Below the pieces are notes generated by a model. That model made no database searches, was not told the DNA's origin, and saw only the letters and a program-made list of their open reading frames with translations. Position numbers and translations under genes: made by a program. DNA of 43,176 bases from JBDTLH01 sp039934875. GTDB taxonomy: Bacteria; Acidobacteriota; Terriglobia; Terriglobales; Acidobacteriaceae. The DNA is taken from positions 1-43,176 of the forward strand of contig JBDTLH010000194.1 in NCBI GenBank assembly GCA_039934875.1, in the 5' to 3' direction. How positions within the stretch are numbered: the first letter of the stretch is position 1; every line of letters begins with the position of its first letter. Positions 32,301-41,213 of the stretch are shown one piece after another.

Positions 32301-34643
32301 ATGAGCACCCTGCTGCAGGACCTGCGATTTGCTATTCGCCAGATGCGCCGTTCGCCTGGTTTTTCCTTGACGGCGATTCTGGTGCTGGCGCTCGGTATCG
32401 GCGTAAGCAGCCTTGCTTTCAGCCTCTACAACCTCATCGCGTTGAAATCGATTCCGGTGCGCGATCCCGCGACGCTGGTCAGCATTGAGCGGCGGTCTCC
32501 GGAAAACATCGCGCCCGGCGTACCCTATGCTTCGATCGCCTATTATCGCGATCACGCGAGATCGCTTTCGGCGGTGATGGCGACGATGGACGCGAGCCCC
32601 ATGGAACTGGGCCACAACAGGGATGAACAACGGACCACCCCCAGCTTTGTCAGCTCCAACTACTTCACTGAACTGGGCGCGGCGGCGGCGGCGGGACGCC
32701 TCTTCATGCCCTCGCGCGAGGACGTCTCGGGCTCGGCTCCGGTCGCAGTTCTGAGCTTCCGTTTGTGGCAGAGAAAATTCAACAGCGATCCCGGCGTGAT
32801 TGGCAAGACGGTCTATCTCTCCGGCCGGCCAGCCACGGTGATCGGGGTTGCCTCTCAGGGTTTCGCGAATCTAGGTATAGAGGACCCGGATGTGTGGCTG
32901 CCGTTGGCGCAGCATGATTATTTTGTCGAGGGCAGCAAGTCCATAAGCGACCCCAAGTTCGACGGGATGATCCTGATGTGGGGGCGCCTCGCCCCCGGCT
33001 TTACACCGGCAAGAGCGCAACAAGAGCTGCTTTTGTTAACCAATCAATTACGCAAGCTATACCCGGCGGTGATCTGGGACCATGAACGCATCATGGTCAC
33101 GCCCGGTGCACGTTTTTTCCCGCTGGAGGATGGGGCGCCTGTGGTCGCTCTGGTCTCGCTCATGGTTCTGCTGATTCTCGCGGTTGCCTGCGCCAATCTC
33201 GGCGGGCTGTTGATGGCGCGGGGGGCCGCCCGGCAACAGGAGATCCGGCTGCGGATCGACCTGGGAGCGGGGAAGTCGCGCATCTTTCGCCAACTGCTGA
33301 CGGAGAGCCTGCTGCTGGGGCTGCTCGGCGCAGTGGCAGCGCTACCGCTCAGCTACATGGTGCTTCGGCTGGCGCTGCTGTATGCCGGAGCTCCAGCGTG
33401 GATGAGCGCGTTGCCCGACTGGCGAGTGCTGGTATTTACCGCCGCAATGGGGACCGTGGCAGCGCTCTTCTTCTGCCTATTGCCGATGCTGCAAATGGTT
33501 CGCCGGAAGAAAGAAAGAACACTCTGGCAGCAAGTGGTGGTGTGCGCGCAGGTGGGAGCCAGTTGCGTGCTGCTGATCCTCGCTGGGTTGCTGGTGCGGG
33601 CGACGCTGCATACGCTTTATGCCGACCCGGGGTTCGGCTATGAGCAGGTGCTGTCCATAGACCCGGGCCTGCATGACCACGGGTTCACGTCCTCCAGCGC
33701 GCGAAGCTATCTCGATCAGTTCGAGGACCGGCTGCGGGCAACGCCGGGAGTGGTCTCCGTCTCTGTGGCCTTGAGTCCTCCGCTGCTGACCGCGAACGTG
33801 ATGATTACCAGTGTTAACGTCGCCGGCCGCAGGATTTTGATCTACCCCAACTGGGTGGGCGCGGAGTTCTTTGAGACCATGGGCATCCCTTTGCTGCGCG
33901 GCCGCTTTTTCACGCCCGGAGAGAGCCATGCGGTGATCGTCAGCGAATCGCTGGCCCGCAAGCGCTGGCCGGCGGAAGACCCCATCGGCAAGCAGTGGAA
34001 AGGGGGCAAGGACATCGTCGTGGGGGTGGTGGGCAACACCCGGGCGATGGAGCTCAACAATACGGATGCGACCGAGATCTATTACCCAGCCTCAGCCGAA
34101 CGTCTCCCTGGGATGTCGCTTCTGGTGAGGACAGCCGGCGCTCCTAATGGGCTGACGCCAACCATCAAACTCATTGCCAGCGGGATTGACCCCAGGCTCT
34201 TGCCTTCCATTACTCCGCTCAAAGCCGGTTTTCGCAAGAACGTCGCCCAGGTGGAGCAGATCGCGACGATCATCAGCCTGCTGGGCGGCATAGCGATTTT
34301 TCTCGCGGTGGTTGGCCTGCTCGGACTTGTGAGCTACGCGGTAGCGCAGCGGACCAAAGAGATCGCGATACGGCTGGCGGTTGGGGCCAGCCGGGCGGAG
34401 ATTTTTTCCTCTGTGCTGCGCCGGTTCGCGTGGCCAGTCGTGATCGGATTGACCAGCGGAGTAGCCATGACCGCCGGTCTCTCGCAGGTAATTCGTCGCG
34501 GACTTTACGGTATCAGTGGTCTGGATCCGATCAGCTATGTGGGCGCGATGGGGTTGCTGGTTGCGGTGCTGCTCACATCCGCTCTGCTACCCATGCGGCG
34601 CGCGCTGAGGCTGGACATAGCGAAGATTCTGCATTCCGAGTGA
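32301..34643 (+). CDS. Large ABC-type permease of the FtsX/MacB (ADOP) family
   Basis: The 780-residue protein starts L-L-Q-D-L-R-F-A-I-R-Q-M-R-R-S-P-G-F, the hallmark of acidobacterial duplicated orphan permeases. A first membrane helix at about 24-45 is followed by a periplasmic MacB core domain, then three FtsX helices (about 275-390). A second unit follows with its own periplasmic domain (about 440-640) and three helices (about 660-760), including T-K-E-I-A-I-R-L-A-V-G-A-S-R near 690. No ATP-binding gene lies next to it. Such permeases are expanded in Acidobacteria and may serve in export or in signalling; no substrate is known. AGAGGACC eight bases before the ATG supports the start. Confidence 0.93.
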   Translation: MSTLLQDLRFAIRQMRRSPGFSLTAILVLALGIGVSSLAFSLYNLIALKSIPVRDPATLVSIERRSPENIAPGVPYASIAYYRDHARSLSAVMATMDASPMELGHNRDEQRTTPSFVSSNYFTELGAAAAAGRLFMPSREDVSGSAPVAVLSFRLWQRKFNSDPGVIGKTVYLSGRPATVIGVASQGFANLGIEDPDVWLPLAQHDYFVEGSKSISDPKFDGMILMWGRLAPGFTPARAQQELLLLTNQLRKLYPAVIWDHERIMVTPGARFFPLEDGAPVVALVSLMVLLILAVACANLGGLLMARGAARQQEIRLRIDLGAGKSRIFRQLLTESLLLGLLGAVAALPLSYMVLRLALLYAGAPAWMSALPDWRVLVFTAAMGTVAALFFCLLPMLQMVRRKKERTLWQQVVVCAQVGASCVLLILAGLLVRATLHTLYADPGFGYEQVLSIDPGLHDHGFTSSSARSYLDQFEDRLRATPGVVSVSVALSPPLLTANVMITSVNVAGRRILIYPNWVGAEFFETMGIPLLRGRFFTPGESHAVIVSESLARKRWPAEDPIGKQWKGGKDIVVGVVGNTRAMELNNTDATEIYYPASAERLPGMSLLVRTAGAPNGLTPTIKLIASGIDPRLLPSITPLKAGFRKNVAQVEQIATIISLLGGIAIFLAVVGLLGLVSYAVAQRTKEIAIRLAVGASRAEIFSSVLRRFAWPVVIGLTSGVAMTAGLSQVIRRGLYGISGLDPISYVGAMGLLVAVLLTSALLPMRRALRLDIAKILHSE

Positions 34644-34740
34644 ACTGAACAGGGAGAGCGGTCGCTCCGGGTTCGATTCGATACGGCGGCAGTTTGCGAT
34701 GCGACCGGCCGATGGCGATTTCGCGATACACTGGTGCGCG

Positions 34741-35802
34741 ATGAGCACGCATCGTTTTGGCTTTGGTATAGCGGGCTGGGTGGTTTTTTTGTCTTGGTTG
34801 CTGCTGCTCGCGGCCTGCAACCGTTCTCAACCGCTTCATGACAGGGATAGTTACCGGATTTATGTGACCAATGAGAGCTCGGGCGACCTGAGCATTCTTG
34901 GTTCATCCAGCAATAATCTGATTGCGACGGTGCCGCTGGGCAAACGTCCACGGGGCATTCATCCCAGCCCGGATGGGAGATTCATTTACGTGGCGTTGAC
35001 CGGGTCGCCCTATGCTCCCCCGGGGGTGGACGAGAGCAAGCTGCCGCCGGCGGACCGGACCGCGGATGGAATCGGGGTCTTCGACGTGAAGCAAAACAAG
35101 ATTGTTCGCGTGCTCAAGACGGGCCCCGACCCGGAGCAATTCGACGTGAGCAGCGACGGCAAGCTGCTGTTTGTCGCGAATGAAGATTCCGCGCAGGTCA
35201 CCATCGTGGATGTCCCCAGCGGCGCGATCAAGCAGACGCTGTCAGTGGGCGAAGAACCGGAGGGGGTGAAGGTTAGCCCTGACGGCAAGTCGGTTTACAT
35301 TACATCAGAAGGAACAGGGACGGTGGCAGTGCTCGATCCGGTGAGCATGAAGCTGATTACGACCTTCAAGGTAGGGCGACGCCCGCGAGCGATTGCGTTC
35401 CTGCCGGATGGGTCGCGCGCCTATGTCACCACAGAGAATGATGGAGCGGTGGCGCTGGTGGATGCGGTGCATCACAAATTGCTGAAGCTTATTCCGCTGG
35501 GGACGCCGGGAGTGGTGAAGCCGATGGATGTGCTGATTTCCTCCGATGGCAAGCAGGCATACATCAGTACCGGCCGAGGCCACAAGGTGTTCACCCTTGA
35601 CACCGCGACCAACCATGTTCTGTCATCGATCGAGGTGGGAGAACGCCCCTGGGGAATTGCCCTCTCCCCTGACGGCAAGATGCTCTACAGCGCCAACGGT
35701 CCTTCGAATGACGTATCGGTGATTGATCTAGCCAGGAACAAAGTTTTGAAGAAGATTCGCGTGGGGCGAGGGCCCTGGGGGGTTATCACGCTCTCGCAAT
35801 AG
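34741..35802 (+). CDS. YVTN-type beta-propeller lipoprotein
   Basis: The N-terminus has a lipoprotein signal (L-L-L-L-A-A-C-N, Cys near residue 25). About seven 40-residue beta-propeller repeats follow, each with Y-V-T-N/Y-V-A-L/F-V-A-N-type strands and a P-D-G turn: S-P-D-G-R-F-I-Y-V-A, S-P-D-G-K-S-V-Y-I-T, S-P-D-G-K-M-L-Y-S-A. This is the YncE/surface-antigen type. I prefer ATG 34741 because the ORF's upstream ATG (34699) would put charged, non-signal residues in front. The function is unknown; related propellers bind DNA, polysaccharide or cofactor enzymes. A PQQ-repeat lipoprotein follows 268 bp later. Confidence 0.9.
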   Translation: MSTHRFGFGIAGWVVFLSWLLLLAACNRSQPLHDRDSYRIYVTNESSGDLSILGSSSNNLIATVPLGKRPRGIHPSPDGRFIYVALTGSPYAPPGVDESKLPPADRTADGIGVFDVKQNKIVRVLKTGPDPEQFDVSSDGKLLFVANEDSAQVTIVDVPSGAIKQTLSVGEEPEGVKVSPDGKSVYITSEGTGTVAVLDPVSMKLITTFKVGRRPRAIAFLPDGSRAYVTTENDGAVALVDAVHHKLLKLIPLGTPGVVKPMDVLISSDGKQAYISTGRGHKVFTLDTATNHVLSSIEVGERPWGIALSPDGKMLYSANGPSNDVSVIDLARNKVLKKIRVGRGPWGVITLSQ

Positions 35803-36070
35803 ACTAATATAGTAAAGCTGGCGTGTAAGCTTTTGTAAATCCCGCTGTTTGCAGCGGATACTAGGTTGATCGTAGAGGATAATGAGAACGATCTACCAGG
35901 TACTCGATGTAGATTACTTAAGACACGACGGCAGATCGCTTTGTGAGACATCTCTGGCCAGAGCGGACTGCATCTCTAACAACAGCCCAGCAATTCAGCA
36001 GGTAACGCTGCGTGCGAGCGTGATGGAGATTGGTCCCTCTGAATTGAAGAAATAAGGAACACCGTTGACT

Positions 36071-38164
36071 ATGCCGAATTCAGGAACTTCCGCCAAGTAT
36101 CTGGTTATCTGCTTAAGCTTATTGTTTTGCGCGCTGCTGGTTTCGTGCGGTGGCGTCTCGAAGGTAACTCCGCCCCCTCCCTCGGGACCGACGATCAATG
36201 CATCGGCGTCGCCGACGTCGGTTACCGCTGGGCAAGCTAGCACGTTGACGTGGACCACGGCCAACGCCTCCGGGGTGACGATTGACAACGGCATCGGCGG
36301 CCAGGCGGCGAATGGCAATGTGAGCGTAAAGCCCACGGCGACGACCATTTACAATTTGACGGCGACCTCGGCGAGCGGGGCGACGGCGGCAACGGCGGTG
36401 ACGGTCACGGTGACGGGACCACCACCCCCAGCGATGCCAACAGTACAGTTTTCAGCCAATCCGAGCACCATAATCCGCGGGAACCCCGCCACGCTCACCT
36501 GGGCGACGACGAACGCGACCGGCTTCAGCATCGATAACGGAGTGGGCGGGCAGCCGGTGAATGGCAGCGTTCAAGTTTCACCGGGGGCAACGACGACCTA
36601 TACGGCGACTGCCACCGGGCCGGGAGGGACGTCGACCGGGCAAGCGAGCGTGACGGTGACGCCGGCGCCGAGCGGGAGCGCGGTGCTGATGCACCACAAC
36701 GACCTGGCGGGGGACGGGGCGAACCTGAACGAGACCATATTGACGCCGACAAACGTGAATGCGGCGACCTTCGGCAGGAAATACGCTCTGCCGGTGGACG
36801 GGCAGATTTATGCGCAGCCGCTTTACGTTCCCGGCGTAATGATGAATGGGACGGCGCACAATACGGTCTTTGTGGCGACACAGAACGACAGCGTTTATGC
36901 ATTTGATGCGGACAATGGCAGCCAGTTATGGCAGATGAGCCTGGGGACGGCGGTAAGCAATGACGATCCCGAAGGGGTGCAGCCGATACTGGGGATATTG
37001 AGCACGCCGGTGATCGACGCAAACAGCAACACCATGTATGTGACGGCGGTGACGACGGGACGAACACTAAAGCTGCACGCGCTGGACATCACTACCGGGG
37101 CGGAGAAGTCGGGCGGACCGGTGACGGTAACGGCAAGTGTTGCGGGCACGGGAGACGGCAGCGTGAACGGGATGGTTCCGCTCTCCAAGGGTTGTTACCA
37201 GCGGACCGCTTTGACACTGGCGAATGGCCGCGTGTATCTGGGCTTTGGGCACTGCAACCACGGATGGGTACTGGCGTATGATGCGGGCACACTGGCGCAG
37301 ACCCAGGCCTTCAATACCACGCCGAACGGGAAGGGCGGGTCCATTTGGATGGGAGATGCGGGGCCAGTGGTGGATTCGGATGGAAACCTGTACGTCATCA
37401 GCGCGGACGATGTTGACACCACCGCACCGGACTCGAAGGACTTTCCGGATGCATTTCTGAAGCTCACGGCGGATTTGGGGGTGCTGGATTCTTTCATTCC
37501 CTCGAATGAACGGTGGCTGGCCGCCAATGATGCGGACCTGGGCAGCGGCGCGCCGATTCTTATGCCCGATAATGGCTCCGCGCATCCGCATGAGGTGATC
37601 GGAGGCGGCAAGGATGGACGGGTGTTCGTGGTGGACCGCGACACGGGAAATATGGGCGGATATCATCCTGACCCCAATGGGCAAAACGATAATGTGCAGA
37701 CGGTGCAGACGGGCACGCAGCAGTTCGACAACATCTGGGGCGCGCCGGCATTTTTCAATGGGCTCATTTATTTCCATACGGAAAACGATGTGCTGAAGGC
37801 GTATAGCTGGAACGCGCAGGGGAATGCGGGTATGATATCGAGCCGCGCCGTCGCTAGCGGAGCCACAAATTATAGGCAACACGGCGCCAGCCCTTCGATC
37901 TCAGCGAATGGAACGAGCAACGGAATCGTATGGGACGTGGACAATTCCGGCTATCCTGACAACGGTGGTTCGGGCGGGACGCCGGCGGTGCTGCACGCGT
38001 ACGACGCCAGCGACGTTAGCAAGGAGCTGTACAACAGCAAACAAGCCCCGAATGGCCGGGACACGGCGGGACATGCCTGCAAGTTCAGCGTGCCTACGGT
38101 GACGGACGGCAAAGTTTTTGTGCCGACCTGCACGGAGCTCGATATATATGGGCTGCTGCCGTAG
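36071..38164 (+). CDS. Lipoprotein with two Ig-like repeats and a PQQ-type beta-propeller
   Basis: The signal ends V-S-C-G-G near residue 28, a lipobox-like site. Two tandem Ig-like/PKD-like domains of about 85 residues follow a Pro-rich spacer; they share V-T-I-D-N-G-I-G-G and F-S-I-D-N-G-V-G-G and are clear copies of each other. From about residue 215 a PQQ-repeat propeller begins (V-F-V-A-T-Q-N-D-S-V-Y-A-F-D-A-D-N-G, then repeated Y-V-I-S/V-F-V-V-D-R-D-T-G-N blades). No catalytic dehydrogenase residues are evident, so it is probably a binding or adhesion protein rather than an enzyme. A TTG at 36065 with AAGGA before it is an alternative start. Confidence 0.88.
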   Translation: MPNSGTSAKYLVICLSLLFCALLVSCGGVSKVTPPPPSGPTINASASPTSVTAGQASTLTWTTANASGVTIDNGIGGQAANGNVSVKPTATTIYNLTATSASGATAATAVTVTVTGPPPPAMPTVQFSANPSTIIRGNPATLTWATTNATGFSIDNGVGGQPVNGSVQVSPGATTTYTATATGPGGTSTGQASVTVTPAPSGSAVLMHHNDLAGDGANLNETILTPTNVNAATFGRKYALPVDGQIYAQPLYVPGVMMNGTAHNTVFVATQNDSVYAFDADNGSQLWQMSLGTAVSNDDPEGVQPILGILSTPVIDANSNTMYVTAVTTGRTLKLHALDITTGAEKSGGPVTVTASVAGTGDGSVNGMVPLSKGCYQRTALTLANGRVYLGFGHCNHGWVLAYDAGTLAQTQAFNTTPNGKGGSIWMGDAGPVVDSDGNLYVISADDVDTTAPDSKDFPDAFLKLTADLGVLDSFIPSNERWLAANDADLGSGAPILMPDNGSAHPHEVIGGGKDGRVFVVDRDTGNMGGYHPDPNGQNDNVQTVQTGTQQFDNIWGAPAFFNGLIYFHTENDVLKAYSWNAQGNAGMISSRAVASGATNYRQHGASPSISANGTSNGIVWDVDNSGYPDNGGSGGTPAVLHAYDASDVSKELYNSKQAPNGRDTAGHACKFSVPTVTDGKVFVPTCTELDIYGLLP

Positions 38165-38212
38165 GGCAGTGACTGAGCAGAGCAAGACAGGGGCCCTTCG
38201 ACTCATTTTTGC

Positions 38213-38866
38213 CTAATAGCCGTTTGCGACTAGCATCTCCAGGGTGATGATGGATTTTCGTTCGCGCGCGGCGAGCAGTTGCTCGGCGTATTTTGCCAGG
38301 GGATCGATCTCTATGTTCACGCGGTCTCCTGCTTTTAGTGTCTTGATATTTGTCTGCTCATAAGTATGAGGAATGATGGCGACCTCGCATCCGGACGCGG
38401 AGACGGCGGCGACGGTGAGGGAGATGCCGTCGATGGTAATGCTTCCCTTCTGCGCGAGGTAACGACGTAATTCCTGGGGAACGGTGACGGCGACGCGCCA
38501 GGTTAGTGAGCTAGCTGCTCCGGACTCGTGCTCGAGTTTAGTGATGACGCCAACTGCGTCCACGTGCCCCTGGACGATGTGGCCGCCGAGGGGCGCGCCG
38601 GCGGGGGTAGGGAGTTCGAGGTTGACGACCTCTCCCGGGAAGAAATCACTGAGCGTAGAGCGCGTGAGGGTCTCTTCGAGCAGATCGGCGGAGAAGCTGG
38701 AGCGAGTGATGGCGACGGCGGTGAGGCAGACGCCGCTGACGCAGATGGAGCCGCCGAGTTTAAGCTGTGCGGCGAGCGGGGTTTGGATGGTGAGGCGGGC
38801 CGCGGCTTGGCGGTCGCGGGTGAGAGACGCGACAGTGCCGGTCTGTTCGATTATTCCGGTGAACAT
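38213..38866 (-). CDS. ribE: Riboflavin synthase alpha chain
   Basis: The 217 residues begin M-F-T-G-I-I-E-Q-T-G, the invariant active-site start of riboflavin synthase. The two homologous lumazine-binding barrels follow: first with S-V-S-G-V-C-L-T near 44 (here I-C-V-S-G-V-C-L-T) and G-H-I-V-Q-G-H-V-D near 96; second with S-I-T-I-D-G-I-S-L-T-V near 145 and I-P-H-T-Y-E-Q-T near 165. It makes riboflavin from two molecules of 6,7-dimethyl-8-ribityllumazine. It overlaps the end of ribD by 16 bases, so it is translated together with it. The gene converges on the PQQ lipoprotein gene. Confidence 0.96.
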   Translation of the reverse strand: MFTGIIEQTGTVASLTRDRQAAARLTIQTPLAAQLKLGGSICVSGVCLTAVAITRSSFSADLLEETLTRSTLSDFFPGEVVNLELPTPAGAPLGGHIVQGHVDAVGVITKLEHESGAASSLTWRVAVTVPQELRRYLAQKGSITIDGISLTVAAVSASGCEVAIIPHTYEQTNIKTLKAGDRVNIEIDPLAKYAEQLLAARERKSIITLEMLVANGY

Positions 38867-40047
38867 GGGGCGGCTCCCTGAGAACGATAAGGGTCGTGCA
38901 GATATCCGGTGATCAGTAAATCCTGTTCGATGCGCTGGGCGCGGAAGCGCTGCAACCGGGTTGGCGTGGATTGAGAGAAGGCGGAGAGCGCGCCGGAGCC
39001 GAGCAGGGTGGGAGCGATGTAGAGTGCGAGCTTGTCCACGATGTTGGCGTTGAGCGCGGAGGCGTATATCCGTGCTCCGCCTTCGATCAGAAGAGAGGTG
39101 ATCTGGCGAGCGGCGAGGGTTGCCAAGAGCACGTTCCAGAAATCATGTTGCGGGAGGGAGATGATTTCGGCGCCGCAGCTGCGGAGTTGCGCGGAGGATC
39201 CGGCGGCAGTGACGATCAGCAGATCATCTTTTGCGCCGGTGACAAGGCGAGAAGTGATTGGGGTGCGCAGTTGGCGGTCGAGCACGATATGCAGCAGCGG
39301 TCGGCGACGAGGCAGTCCGGTGCGGTCGGTGAGCCAGGGATCGTCGGCGATGACGGTGCCGACGCCGACGAGGATGGCATCGGAAGCGTGGCGAAGACCT
39401 TGAGCGTGGGTACGGGAGGCTTCGGAGGTGATCCAGGATGGGGAAGCACAGACAGGAATGTCTGTGCCACCGGAGGCAGATTTTGTGTCTGTGCCACTAG
39501 GAGATGAGGGACCACGGACAGGAGTGTCTGTGCCACGGGCGATTTTGGCGTCGAGCGACATTCCGGTTTTCAAGGTGACGAAAGGGATACCGGTGCGGAT
39601 CCATTTAGCGAAGGACTCATTGAGGAGACGGGCTTCGTCGGCCAAAAGGCCGAGTTCGACGGAGATGCCGGCGGCGCGAAGGCGCAGGAATCCGCGGCCG
39701 GAGACGGCGGGGTTGGGATCTTCGATTGCGCATACGACGCGCGAGATGCCCGCCGCGATGACGGCATCGGCGCAGGGACCAGTGCGTCCGGTGTGGGAGC
39801 AGGATTCGAGATTGAGATAGAGGGTCGAACCGTGCGCGGCCGGGCCGGCATCTTCGATGGCGAGCACTTCGGCGTGCTTGCGGAGGTCGTATATGTGAAT
39901 GCCGCGGCCGACCACGCGATCATCTTTGACCAGCACCGCGCCGACAGCGGGATTGGGGGAGACCATGCCGATTCCGGAGTGGGCGAGGGCGAGGGCTTCG
40001 CGCATGTATCGATGGTCGGCTGGCGAGAAGGCGTCCACGTCAGGCAA
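38851..40047 (-). CDS. ribD: Bifunctional riboflavin biosynthesis deaminase/reductase RibD
   Basis: The N-terminal deaminase has H-A-E-V-L-A near 58 and the zinc cysteines in L-E-S-C-S-H-T-G-R-T-G-P-C near 80-92. The C-terminal reductase has V-T-L-K-T-G-M-S-L-D-A-K-I-A near 155-168, S-D-A-I-L-V-G-V-G-T-V near 220, and L-L-I-E-G-G-A near 320. It performs the second and third steps of riboflavin synthesis. Between the conserved D-A-K-I-A and W-I-T-S-E, about 33 extra residues (G-T-D-T-P-V, G-T-D-T-K, G-T-D-I-P-V-C) are encoded by a repeat cluster. Starts are TTG 40047 (8-bp overlap with ftsY) or GTG 40038; the ATG at 40005 would trim the start of the deaminase domain. Confidence 0.94.
   Translation of the reverse strand: MPDVDAFSPADHRYMREALALAHSGIGMVSPNPAVGAVLVKDDRVVGRGIHIYDLRKHAEVLAIEDAGPAAHGSTLYLNLESCSHTGRTGPCADAVIAAGISRVVCAIEDPNPAVSGRGFLRLRAAGISVELGLLADEARLLNESFAKWIRTGIPFVTLKTGMSLDAKIARGTDTPVRGPSSPSGTDTKSASGGTDIPVCASPSWITSEASRTHAQGLRHASDAILVGVGTVIADDPWLTDRTGLPRRRPLLHIVLDRQLRTPITSRLVTGAKDDLLIVTAAGSSAQLRSCGAEIISLPQHDFWNVLLATLAARQITSLLIEGGARIYASALNANIVDKLALYIAPTLLGSGALSAFSQSTPTRLQRFRAQRIEQDLLITGYLHDPYRSQGAAPCSPE
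39446..39536. repeat. Palindromic dispersed repeats inside ribD (three copies)
   Basis: A perfect inverted repeat GCACAGACA-GGAA-TGTCTGTGC occupies 39446-39467. A half copy TGTGTCTGTGCCAC lies at 39483-39496 and a third copy with one arm change (CCACGGACAGGAGTGTCTGTG) at 39512-39532. All sit in frame in ribD. Confidence 0.85.
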
Positions 40048-41026
40048 AGAGCGAATCCACGAAGGCCTGTGGATTGAAGGGCAGAAGGTCGGTTATCTTT
40101 TCGCCGACGCCGACGTAGCGCACGGGCAGCTTGAGTTCACGGCTGATGGCGACCACGATGCCTCCTTTGGCGGTGCCATCGAGCTTGGTGAGGACGATGC
40201 CGGTAACGCCGGCGGATTCGGTGAAGATGCGGGCCTGTTGCAGGCCGTTCTGTCCGGTGGTGGCGTCCATCACGAGCAGGACCTCGTGGGGAGCATCGGG
40301 GATAAAGCGCTGCGCGGTGCGTTTCATCTTTTCGAGTTCGGCCATGAGACCGGCTTTGTTGTGCAGGCGTCCAGCGGTATCGACCAGCAGATAATCTATG
40401 TTGCGCGATTGCGCGGCGTGCATGGCGTCGAAGAGCAGAGCGGAGGGATCGCCACCGGGCCGGGTCTTGATGAGTTCGACAGCGCTGCGCTGGCTCCAGA
40501 TTTCGAGCTGCTCGATGGCGGCGGCGCGAAAGGTGTCACCGGCGGCGAGCAGCACGGACTTGTTTTCCGCGCGCAGAAAGGCAGCGAGCTTGCCCAGAGT
40601 GGTGGTCTTTCCGGTACCATTGACGCCCACGACGAGGATGACTTCCGGACCTTCTACCTGTTTCGCGGGACGCTGGTTGACGACGTTGAGCAGCGTAAGG
40701 ATTTCTTCTTTGAGCAGGCGCTTGAGCTCCTCGAAGTTTTCAATCTGCTTGCGGGTGACTTTTTCTCGTAGTTTGGCAAGAACGTCCTGCACCGTCTCGG
40801 TACCGAGATCGGCGCTGACCAGGATGGCCTCCAGCTCGTCGAGGGTATATTGGTCGATCTCCCGATTGGCGGGAAGGATGTCTTCGATGCGCTCGCTGAG
40901 GTTCTCGCGGGTGCGGGTGACCGCCTCGCGCATGCGTCCGAAGAGGGTGCCTTTGCGCTGCTCGGCCTCGGCTTTCTGCTTCTCGAGATCGTCAAGGCTG
41001 CCGAAAAGAGTTTGAATTTTTGCCAT
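40040..41026 (-). CDS. ftsY: Signal recognition particle receptor FtsY
   Basis: The 328-residue protein has the SRP receptor NG domain. The N domain spans about 40-115 (L-E-A-I-L-V-S-A-D-L-G near 67). In the GTPase domain, G1 is G-V-N-G-T-G-K-T-T-T near 135, then D-T-F-R-A-A-A near 162, G3 D-T-A-G-R near 217 and G4 T-K-L-D-G near 280. The end reads D-L-L-P-F-N-P-Q-A-F. The acidic A domain is almost absent, as in many short FtsY proteins. It receives ribosome-SRP complexes at the inner membrane. A TATAAT-like box just upstream suggests a very short leader. It overlaps ribD, so ftsY-ribD-ribE form a unit. Confidence 0.97.
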   Translation of the reverse strand: MAKIQTLFGSLDDLEKQKAEAEQRKGTLFGRMREAVTRTRENLSERIEDILPANREIDQYTLDELEAILVSADLGTETVQDVLAKLREKVTRKQIENFEELKRLLKEEILTLLNVVNQRPAKQVEGPEVILVVGVNGTGKTTTLGKLAAFLRAENKSVLLAAGDTFRAAAIEQLEIWSQRSAVELIKTRPGGDPSALLFDAMHAAQSRNIDYLLVDTAGRLHNKAGLMAELEKMKRTAQRFIPDAPHEVLLVMDATTGQNGLQQARIFTESAGVTGIVLTKLDGTAKGGIVVAISRELKLPVRYVGVGEKITDLLPFNPQAFVDSLFA

Positions 41027-41039
41027 GGGCGAAACTTCG

Positions 41040-41045
41040 ATTATA
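41040..41045 (-). promoter_or_regulatory. Possible -10 box for ftsY
   Basis: TATAAT on the minus strand ends 13 bases before the ftsY ATG. If used, transcription would start about 6-8 bases before the start codon, leaving almost no leader. No matching -35 is obvious. Confidence 0.3.
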
Positions 41046-41213
41046 GAGGCTCGCGCAGGGAAACTCTGGTTAAGTCAGGCTGGCTGGGCAGGTTTCAGAG
41101 GCTGACGAAAGGCAAAAACTAAACGCTGCCGCGGGCGTTAAAGCGCCCTCATCTCTGGGTTGATGCCCGGAGGAAAGCCGGCGTTCCACCCAGGATGTTT
41201 CGCTGCGAAGGAG

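Noticed and set aside
41133..41148. GGGCG-loop-CGCCC hairpin between ftsY and the FecR-like gene as terminator
   Set aside because: Stem is only five sure base pairs and has no T-tract on either strand.
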